Below are positions 1 through 4,835 of a stretch of 6,578 nucleotides of DNA, piece after piece (the stretch's first letter is position 1; each line of letters starts with the position of its first letter). A program made the position numbers and the translations under genes. Below the pieces are notes generated by a model that saw only the letters and a program-made list of their open reading frames with translations, did not search any database and had not been told where the DNA came from. The stretch comes from Candidatus Hydrogenedentota bacterium (lineage in GTDB: Bacteria > Hydrogenedentota > Hydrogenedentia > Hydrogenedentiales > CAITNO01): positions 1-6,578 of the forward strand of contig CAIXUF010000953.1 of assembly GCA_903922535.1 (NCBI GenBank), given 5' to 3'.

Positions 1-1736
1 CCGATTTTCAGCTTGCCGGGGTGCTTCGGCTCCTGTATACGGCGGGCGACAGCCCGCTGCTGAAAGACACCGCGCGCCGGCAGGCGCGCGAGGCGGTGCT
101 CAATTTCAAGTACTGGCCGGAGGAGCCCGGCATAGACTCGATGTGCACCTGGTCGGAGAACCATTACATCATGTTCGCGTCGGGCGCATACCTGTCGGCG
201 CAGTTGTACCCGGACGAGGTGTTCACGAACTCGGGCAAGACCGGGCGTGATCGGATGCCCGCATTCCGCGACCGCATCCTGCGGTGGCTTCATCTGCGCT
301 ACCAGACGGGATTCAGCGAGTGGCTCTCCAACGTGTACTACGTCGAGGACCTGACGGCGTTGATGAACCTGGTGGATTTCTGCCAGGACGAGGAAATCCG
401 CCAGCGTGCCAAAATGGTGACGGACCTGCTGATCGCGGACATGGCGCTGAACAGTTTTCGCGGCAGTTTTTGCGGCACCCATGGGCGCACCTACGAGCAC
501 GAGAAGAAGTGGGCACGAGCGGAAGGGACCAATGGCGCGTTCAAGATACTCTTTGGCACCAATCGCTGGTCGCCCGCTGAGATGCCCGTCACCTGCCTGG
601 CGCTGAGCCCGCAGTACCGCCTGCCAAAGGTGTTGTATGACATTGCCGCCGACGCCGCACGGCCCGAGATGACAAACGAGCAGCGGTGCGGCATTCTCCT
701 GGCCGACGCCGGGAAATATGGATTGAAGTACGACAGGCTTGAGGACGGCATGCTTTTCTTCGCGATGGAGGCCTATGCCCATCCAAAGACCATCGGGCTG
801 ACGCTGCAAATGCTCGATGCGTACCACTGGTGGGAAAACGAATTCTTCAAGTCGTTCGCCAGCCAGCGGGACCTGATCCAGGTGGCGAACCAACTGCAGA
901 TTCTTCCCCTTGCGGTCTGGTATGAACGGCACGATGTGCAGCGCAACCAGCGCGATGAGGCAAACATCTGCACCTACCGCACGCCGGACTACATGCTGAG
1001 CACCGCGCAGGACTACAAACGCGGATACGGCGGCGACCAGCAGCATGTGTGGCAGGCCACGCTCGGACCCGGTGCGGCGTGTTTCACCACGCACCCGGCC
1101 GCGGGCAAACAGGATGCGCCCAACTACTGGACCGGTTCCGGCACATTGCCGCGCGCCGCGCAGGTGAAAAATGTCGTCGTGGCGGTCTACCACATTGCCG
1201 ACGAAGGAGGCCTGTATATCAAGGCCAAACCCCTCCTGTTTACCCACGCATGGCTGCCCAAGGACCAGTTTGACGAGGTCGTGGAGCGCGACGGATGGGT
1301 CTTTGCGCGGCGCGGCGACGGCTATCTGGCGTTGTGGTCGCGCCAGCCGTGGCACTGGCAGACCGGGGAGGGCGACGACAAGGACCGCGAGATCATCGCG
1401 CCCGGCCAGGAGAACGTCTGGATTTGTGAACTGGGCCGCAGGGAAACAAACGGCGAATTCACCTCGTTCATGGACAGCATCGCGAAGGCGCGCATATCCG
1501 GTGAGGGACTCGACGTCGCCTATGAATCGCCCTCGCAGGGCCTGCTTGAATTCGGCTGGAACGGAAGCCTGAAACGGCGGGATGAAGAGGTGAATCTCGC
1601 GGATTATCCCCGCTTCAACAACCCCTACGCCAAGGCCGATTTCCCCGCCGGCAAGATAACCTTCGAGCACGACGGCAACACGCTGCAACTCGACTGGGAC
1701 ACCCTTCGCCGCGAAGCCAGCGCGTGGTGCGAGTAG
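1..1736 (+). CDS. Large uncharacterised protein, 5'-truncated; probable helical-toroid plus beta-sandwich carbohydrate-active protein
   Basis: The reading frame is open to the left edge (first whole codon at base 3, reading DFQLAG before the GTG at 21), so the true start lies upstream and 577 residues are visible. Residue numbers here count from that GTG. The N-terminal two thirds is rich in helix-forming stretches with Trp/Tyr/His clusters: WSENHYI at 44-50, SEWLSNVYYVED at 99-110, GTHGRTYEHEKK at 152-163 and YHWWENEFF at 268-276. The last third (about 370-570) is beta-rich, with WTGSGTLPR at 370-378 and NVWICELG at 465-472. A helical toroid followed by a beta-sandwich is the architecture of heparinase/alginate-lyase-like and other six-hairpin enzymes, and the Asn-His of SENH recalls the NH motif of such lyases. 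That link is inference; I do not recognise a specific family. No signal peptide is visible because the N-terminus is missing. The gene ends at TAG 1734-1736, next to a REP-like repeat. Confidence 0.8.
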   Translation, partial: DFQLAGVLRLLYTAGDSPLLKDTARRQAREAVLNFKYWPEEPGIDSMCTWSENHYIMFASGAYLSAQLYPDEVFTNSGKTGRDRMPAFRDRILRWLHLRYQTGFSEWLSNVYYVEDLTALMNLVDFCQDEEIRQRAKMVTDLLIADMALNSFRGSFCGTHGRTYEHEKKWARAEGTNGAFKILFGTNRWSPAEMPVTCLALSPQYRLPKVLYDIAADAARPEMTNEQRCGILLADAGKYGLKYDRLEDGMLFFAMEAYAHPKTIGLTLQMLDAYHWWENEFFKSFASQRDLIQVANQLQILPLAVWYERHDVQRNQRDEANICTYRTPDYMLSTAQDYKRGYGGDQQHVWQATLGPGAACFTTHPAAGKQDAPNYWTGSGTLPRAAQVKNVVVAVYHIADEGGLYIKAKPLLFTHAWLPKDQFDEVVERDGWVFARRGDGYLALWSRQPWHWQTGEGDDKDREIIAPGQENVWICELGRRETNGEFTSFMDSIAKARISGEGLDVAYESPSQGLLEFGWNGSLKRRDEEVNLADYPRFNNPYAKADFPAGKITFEHDGNTLQLDWDTLRREASAWCE

Positions 1737-1746
1737 GGTGTTGAGG

Positions 1747-1790
1747 GTAGGGTGTGTGCAGTTTTGCGAAGCAAAACGGAACGCACCGTC
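1747..1790 (+). repeat. REP-like palindromic element, copy 1 (GTAG head plus two-tier hairpin)
   Basis: The head GTAG (1747-1750) is followed directly by a nested hairpin. The outer arms are GGTGTGT (1751-1757) and ACGCACC (1781-1787), pairing over 7 bp with one G-U wobble. A 3x3 internal loop follows (GCA 1758-1760, GGA 1778-1780). The inner arms are GTTTTGC (1761-1767) and GCAAAAC (1771-1777), a perfect 7-bp stem closed by GAA (1768-1770). The tail is GTC. A GTAG tetranucleotide at the foot of an imperfect palindrome is the signature of REP elements mobilised by RAYT (TnpA-REP) transposases; no such transposase is in this window. A 9-nt direct repeat, GTAGGGTGT, occurs at 1733-1741 and again at 1747-1755. 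The element sits 10 nt after a stop codon and could also act as a terminator or mRNA-stabilising hairpin, although no T-tract follows. Confidence 0.8.
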
Positions 1791-1803
1791 CCGGGCTTGA
1801 TCT

Positions 1804-1823
1804 TTTCACCTCTTGAGGCGAAA
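1804..1823. promoter_or_regulatory. Imperfect palindrome upstream of antitoxin, candidate autoregulatory operator
   Basis: TTTC (1804-1807) and CCTC (1809-1812) are mirrored by GAGG (1815-1818) and GAAA (1820-1823), with one mismatched pair and a TT centre. The site ends 34 nt before the antitoxin start. Phd/YefM antitoxins generally repress their own promoter by binding short palindromes, so this is a reasonable operator candidate. I see no convincing -35/-10 pair with correct spacing here, and the palindrome could be chance. Confidence 0.3.
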
Positions 1824-1857
1824 CTATCAGTATGCATTTTCGTGGAGATGATCGTAT

Positions 1858-2106
1858 ATGAAAGCCACCCTGAGCGACATGCGCCGAAACTCCGGCAAGA
1901 TCATCGAGGCCATTGAGCGCAACGAGACGGTTGTGCTCTATTCACGCGGGCGTGAGATTGCAAGCATCATTCCGAGGACGCAGGCGAAGGAATCTCTGTC
2001 GCTCACGTCCAGCCCTGCCTTTGGCATGTGGAAGGACCGCAAGGATTTGGATGACCCGGTGGAGTATGTGCGGCGGCAGAGAAAGGGACGTTTCGGAGGC
2101 ATGTGA
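1858..2106 (+). CDS. Phd/YefM-family type II antitoxin, orphan (no toxin gene adjacent)
   Basis: An 82-residue protein. The N-terminal half (1-45) fits the Phd/YefM DNA-binding fold: MKATLSDMRRN, then GKIIEAIERNETVVLYSRGREIASIIP, with the usual alternation of a helix, a strand (VVLYSRG) and a closing strand (IASIIP). The C-terminal part, with AFGMWKDRKDLDDP at 54-67 and VRRQRKGRF at 71-79, resembles the toxin-binding tail of antitoxins that pair with PIN-domain (VapC-like) toxins. GGAG at 1844-1847 lies 10 nt before the ATG and supports the start. In the family the antitoxin neutralises a co-transcribed toxin and represses the operon. Here no toxin follows: the next 99 nt hold palindromic repeats and then the end of a gene on the opposite strand. 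A GGAGG at 2095-2099, at the very end of the gene, could be a relic of the lost toxin's ribosome site. Solitary antitoxins are known to act as regulators or anti-addiction factors; which applies here is unknown. Confidence 0.85.
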   Translation: MKATLSDMRRNSGKIIEAIERNETVVLYSRGREIASIIPRTQAKESLSLTSSPAFGMWKDRKDLDDPVEYVRRQRKGRFGGM

Positions 2107-2114
2107 CACAGCCT

Positions 2115-2150
2115 GTAGCGTGCCCGAAGCGAAGCGGAGCACACCGCGCC
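2115..2150 (+). repeat. REP-like element, divergent copy 3
   Basis: The head GTAG (2115-2118) is followed by a shorter hairpin: GTGC (2120-2123) with GCAC (2139-2142), and CCG (2124-2126) with CGG (2135-2137), with a bulged A at 2138 and loop AAGCGAAG. It keeps the central GCGAAGC of the other two copies (here 2129-2135) and a similar GCACACC right flank, but the rest is diverged. It lies 8 nt after the antitoxin stop codon and faces copy 2, so the two form an inverted pair like a bacterial interspersed mosaic element. Assignment to the same family rests on the GTAG head, the shared core and the position. Confidence 0.55.
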
Positions 2151-2165
2151 TCTCTATACTCCAAA

Positions 2166-2209
2166 GACGGTGCGTTCCGTTCAGCTTCGCTGAACTGCAC
2201 ACACCCTAC
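2166..2209 (-). repeat. REP-like palindromic element, copy 2 (inverted relative to copy 1)
   Basis: Read on the minus strand this is copy 1 again: GTAG head (2209-2206), outer arms GGTGTGT (2205-2199) and ACGCACC (2175-2169), internal loop GCA/GGA, inner stem GTTCAGC (2195-2189) with GCTGAAC (2185-2179), GAA triloop and GTC tail. Forty of 44 positions match copy 1, and the four changes form two complete base-pair swaps in the inner stem, so pairing is preserved. The TAG of the head is the stop codon of the isomerase-like gene, so the hairpin begins immediately after translation ends and may also terminate or protect that transcript. Confidence 0.8.
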
Positions 2210-3156
2210 AACTTGCTCCAGAAATCGTCCACTGCTTTCTTTGCCTTGCGGCTGGCGTCGTAGGGGTCTTCGATCTTCCACGCGTCGCACATGATCCAGC
2301 CCTGGTAACCGCCGTCGTAAAGCACCTGCAATGCGGCCGCGGTGTCGCAATGGCCGTCTCCGCAGCCGAGGTGTTTCGACGTGCCGTTGAAGATTGTCCC
2401 GTCCGTGTCGGTCAGGTGGAGGTGGCCGATATGCTGGACGCCGATGCGCTTGAGCATCTCGGCGGGACGGCCCTTGCTTCCCCACATCAGGTCAAAATGG
2501 CTTTGGTCATAATTGGTCTTGCAGGCGGGATGGTTCACTTCGGCCAGAATGCGCTCAAGAATCTCGGGCGTGTTGAAGACAAAGGGCGGCTCGAGTTCAA
2601 AAGACATGTAAATGCCCGCATCGGCGCAGACCGCCGCCGCGTCGCGGTAACTCTTTACCAGGTTGACGATGGCGGCGTCCGTGTTTGCGTTGCCCTCCAG
2701 TCCACCGCCGGGCCAGTGCCCGATGAAATCGCATCCGAGCAGCTTGGCCAGCCGCACCCGCGCCTTGATCTCTTCCAGCCACGACTTGCGGCGTTCGGCG
2801 TCCGCCGCATGGGCGTCGGCGCCGCCGTTCTGGAAGGTGTAGATGCGCAGCCCGTACTTGTCGTAGAGCCCGCGCAGCGCGGCGACGCGCTTTTCCTCTT
2901 CGGCGCGTGGATAACCGCCCTGCGGCCAGCCTTCCACCAGTTCGACGCCGGGGAATCCCGCCTCAACCGCGAATTGCAGCACCTCCCAGATCGGGTACTC
3001 CTTGTGGTAATCCTGCGCCGAGGACATGAACCCGTTCAGGCCCAGACCCATGCGCCATTTCCCCGGCTTTTCGGCGCCCCGGGCCGCCATGGCCATTGTC
3101 AACGCGCCCAAGCCGAGAACGCCTGTCTCAAGAAACTGCCGTCGGGTTGTGTCCAT
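2206..3156 (-). CDS. Tat-exported sugar isomerase/epimerase-like protein (xylose isomerase-like TIM barrel)
   Basis: A 316-residue protein starting at ATG 3156-3154. An upstream in-frame start at 3216 is possible but is rejected because GGAGG at 3170-3166 sits 9 nt before this ATG and the protein then begins with a proper Tat signal. That signal is TRRQFLE (residues 4-10), a hydrophobic stretch GVLGLGALTMAMAA, and cleavage near 24-28. The mature part fits the AP-endonuclease-2/xylose isomerase-like barrel, whose members use a divalent metal to isomerise or epimerise keto sugars. Candidate metal or catalytic residues follow the usual strand ends: E72 in GVELVE, H147 in FIGHWPG, E187 in SFELEP, D217 and H220 in NYDQSHFD, and H245/H247 in HIGHLHLTD. 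The last ligand position, often Glu, appears as Asp (D291 in IMCDAW). Substrate unknown. The gene is divergent from the oxidoreductase and probably works with it. Confidence 0.88.
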   Translation of the reverse strand: MDTTRRQFLETGVLGLGALTMAMAARGAEKPGKWRMGLGLNGFMSSAQDYHKEYPIWEVLQFAVEAGFPGVELVEGWPQGGYPRAEEEKRVAALRGLYDKYGLRIYTFQNGGADAHAADAERRKSWLEEIKARVRLAKLLGCDFIGHWPGGGLEGNANTDAAIVNLVKSYRDAAAVCADAGIYMSFELEPPFVFNTPEILERILAEVNHPACKTNYDQSHFDLMWGSKGRPAEMLKRIGVQHIGHLHLTDTDGTIFNGTSKHLGCGDGHCDTAAALQVLYDGGYQGWIMCDAWKIEDPYDASRKAKKAVDDFWSKL

Positions 3157-3165
3157 CGCGAAAAA

Positions 3166-3170
3166 CCTCC
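3166..3170 (-). promoter_or_regulatory. Strong Shine-Dalgarno deciding the isomerase-like start
   Basis: GGAGG on the minus strand, 9 nt before ATG 3156. It selects the Tat-signal start over the longer open frame beginning at 3216. Confidence 0.8.
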
Positions 3171-3186
3171 AGTTGGATGCGCAACC

Positions 3187-3216
3187 ATTCAACAGCATGG
3201 AGACGGTTCGGGTCAA
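3187..3216 (-). promoter_or_regulatory. Candidate sigma-70-like promoter for the isomerase-like gene
   Basis: On the minus strand TTGACC (3216-3211) resembles a -35 box (5 of 6) and TTGAAT (3192-3187) a -10 box (4 of 6), separated by 18 nt. Initiation near 3180 would give a leader of about 24 nt that includes the ribosome site. The -10 match is weak and promoter consensus in this organism is unknown. Confidence 0.35.
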
Positions 3217-3398
3217 GCGATTTCTCCTGAGGATGTGGGAGTTATGGGATTGGATCTCCCTTGGATCGCATCGACCATCTTTTTGGTGCTTGTTTTCGGG
3301 AGTGCTGATGGTCTACCTTTTCCACACGCGGTCATCGCCTTCTTTGGGAACAACGGAAGCGCTGTGCTGCGGGGCAAGGGTCGCAACGGCAGTCAAAC

Positions 3399-3403
3399 AA
3401 GGA
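3399..3403 (+). promoter_or_regulatory. Shine-Dalgarno deciding the oxidoreductase start
   Basis: AAGGA lies 9 nt before ATG 3413. It supports this start over the in-frame codon at 3026, which would place 129 unrelated residues ahead of the Tat signal and overlap the divergent gene. Confidence 0.7.
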
Positions 3404-3412
3404 ACTGACAAC

Positions 3413-4753
3413 ATGGACGAGAAGAAATCGGACGGAATGTCCCGGCGGTCGTTTATGAAGAGTGCCGGCGCGGGCGCAATTGCCCCGCTTATCATCCCGG
3501 CGGCGGTGCTTGGCACGAAGAACGCGGTCGCGGCCGGCGACCGCATCACCTTCGGGCTGATCGGCTGCGGCGGCCAGGGCAACCACGTCATCGGCGGCGT
3601 GCTCGAACAAAGATCCAAGGGAACGCAGGTGGTGGCAGTCTGCGACGTGAACAAGAAGAACCTGGACGCCACCAAGGCCAAAATCGACAAGGCCAATGAC
3701 AACCAGGACTGCGCCACCTACAAGGATTTCCGTGAACTGCTGGCGCGCAAGGACATTGACGCGGTGGTGATCGGCACACCGGACCACTGGCACACGCTGG
3801 TAGCCATCGAGGCGGCCAAACAGGGCAAGGACATCTATTGCGAGAAGCCGCTGGCATGGTCGCTGGGCGAGGGCCGCGCGGTGGTCAAGGCCGTGCGCGA
3901 CAACAAGCGCGTGCTCCAGGTGGGCAGCATGCAGCGCTCCGGCGGCGAGTTCAAGTACGCCTGCGAGGTCGTGCGCAACGGCTATCTCGGGAAAATCAAG
4001 CACATCAACGTCGGCCTGCCCAACGGCGGAAACGCCAAGTGGGTGGACGAATACCCCGCGCCGCCCGACTATCTGGACTATGACTTCTACGTGGGCCCGG
4101 CGGAATGGACGCCCTACCACGTGGACCGGCTCGACTGGAACTGGCGCTGGTGGATGGGCTTCGGCGGCGGCCAGATGATGGACTGGATCGGCCACCACGC
4201 GGACATCGCGCACATGGGCATGGGCTGGGACGACAACGGCCCCAGCGAAATCGAGCCGGTGCTCTGGGAAATGTCCCCGGAGCGGAACAACCTGTACAAC
4301 GGCCCGGCCAAGTACATGATCAACTACAAGTATAAACACGGCGTGACCATGCAGGTGGGCAGCCAGGCGGAAATGCCGGAAGTGTTCAAGAACTGCGAGG
4401 ACACGGGCACGCAGTGGTTCGGTGAAGACGGCAAGTGGATCTATGTTTCGCGCAAGGGCATTCACGCCAGTTCCAAGGACTTGATGCACATCCACTTCAA
4501 GGACAAGGATTTCCGCTTCCGCAAGGAAGGCAACCACGTGCGCGACTTCCTGACCTGCATTCGCGAGCGGACCGATCCCATCGCGCCCGTCGAGGCGGGC
4601 CACCGCTCGGCGTCCATTGGCCACCTGGGCAAGATTGCCGCCATGCTTCAGTGCAAGCTGAAGTGGGACCCCAAGGAGGAGAAGTTCATCGACAACGACG
4701 CGATCAACTCCATGCTGACGCGCAAGTACCGCGGGGACTGGAAGCTGAGCTAG
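3413..4753 (+). CDS. Tat-exported Gfo/Idh/MocA family NAD(P)-dependent oxidoreductase
   Basis: A 446-residue protein. The N-terminus has a twin-arginine signal: SRRSFMK at 10-16, a hydrophobic stretch to about 33, and an AVA cleavage motif at 38-40. A Rossmann domain follows, with the dinucleotide loop GCGGQG at 51-56, acidic D78 after strand 2 (VVAVCDV, suggesting NAD(H) preference) and the family hallmark EKP at 144-146 in DIYCEKPLAWS. The C-terminal alpha/beta domain holds the GGGQMMDWIGHHADIAH segment (251-267), where the family places its catalytic His/Asp; H261, H262 and D264 are candidates. Family members oxidise, reduce or epimerise sugars and inositols. Exported versions carry their cofactor through the Tat pathway, as in Zymomonas glucose-fructose oxidoreductase, and are abundant in Planctomycetota and relatives. 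Substrate cannot be told from sequence. The gene is divergent from the isomerase-like gene and convergent with the DUF4838 gene. Confidence 0.93.
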   Translation: MDEKKSDGMSRRSFMKSAGAGAIAPLIIPAAVLGTKNAVAAGDRITFGLIGCGGQGNHVIGGVLEQRSKGTQVVAVCDVNKKNLDATKAKIDKANDNQDCATYKDFRELLARKDIDAVVIGTPDHWHTLVAIEAAKQGKDIYCEKPLAWSLGEGRAVVKAVRDNKRVLQVGSMQRSGGEFKYACEVVRNGYLGKIKHINVGLPNGGNAKWVDEYPAPPDYLDYDFYVGPAEWTPYHVDRLDWNWRWWMGFGGGQMMDWIGHHADIAHMGMGWDDNGPSEIEPVLWEMSPERNNLYNGPAKYMINYKYKHGVTMQVGSQAEMPEVFKNCEDTGTQWFGEDGKWIYVSRKGIHASSKDLMHIHFKDKDFRFRKEGNHVRDFLTCIRERTDPIAPVEAGHRSASIGHLGKIAAMLQCKLKWDPKEEKFIDNDAINSMLTRKYRGDWKLS

Positions 4754-4779
4754 TCGCCCGGACGATCACCGAATACTTC

Positions 4780-4812
4780 GAGGGACGCTTTCCGCAATGG
4801 AAAGCGTCCCTC
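4780..4812. terminator. Bidirectional hairpin terminator between convergent genes
   Basis: A perfect 14-bp inverted repeat: the left arm (4780-4793) begins GAGGGACG, the right arm (4799-4812) ends CGTCCCTC, and the loop is GCAAT. It lies 26 nt after the oxidoreductase stop and 23 nt from the DUF4838 stop, and works equally on either strand. Neither side has a clean T-tract (CTGCTTTGGTT follows on plus), so it is not a textbook intrinsic terminator, but position and strength favour that role. Confidence 0.7.
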
Positions 4813-4835
4813 TGCTTTGGTTCGTTGACGGCACT

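Larger units (their letters stand above)
3157..3412. other. Divergent intergenic control region
   Basis: This 256-bp stretch separates two head-to-head genes and must hold the promoters of both. Apart from the minus-strand promoter candidate and the two ribosome sites I find no convincing promoter for the oxidoreductase, no riboswitch and no small gene. Open frames crossing it (plus-strand frames entering from 2350 and 3026) translate to low-complexity or hydrophobic sequence without family features. Confidence 0.6.

Noticed and set aside
1737..1857. Sigma-70 promoter for the antitoxin
   Set aside because: TTGATC at 1797 and TTGAGG at 1813 have no acceptable -10 box at 16-18 nt.
2103..2294. 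Possible toxin gene starting at GTG 2103, overlapping the antitoxin stop
   Set aside because: The 63-residue product shows no PIN, RelE or other toxin motif, runs through the REP-like repeats and into the opposite gene, and GGAGG would be only 3 nt from the start.
2350..3408. Plus-strand open frame of 352 codons
   Set aside because: It lies opposite the isomerase-like gene, whose translation has a Tat signal and family motifs; this frame has none, and long antisense frames are common in GC-rich DNA.
3026..3412. Upstream in-frame extension of the oxidoreductase
   Set aside because: It would overlap the divergent gene and bury the Tat signal; a ribosome site precedes the ATG at 3413 instead.
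3332..4624. Minus-strand open frame of 430 codons
   Set aside because: Antisense to the Gfo/Idh/MocA gene; its product is a Val/Ala/His-rich composition typical of shadow frames.
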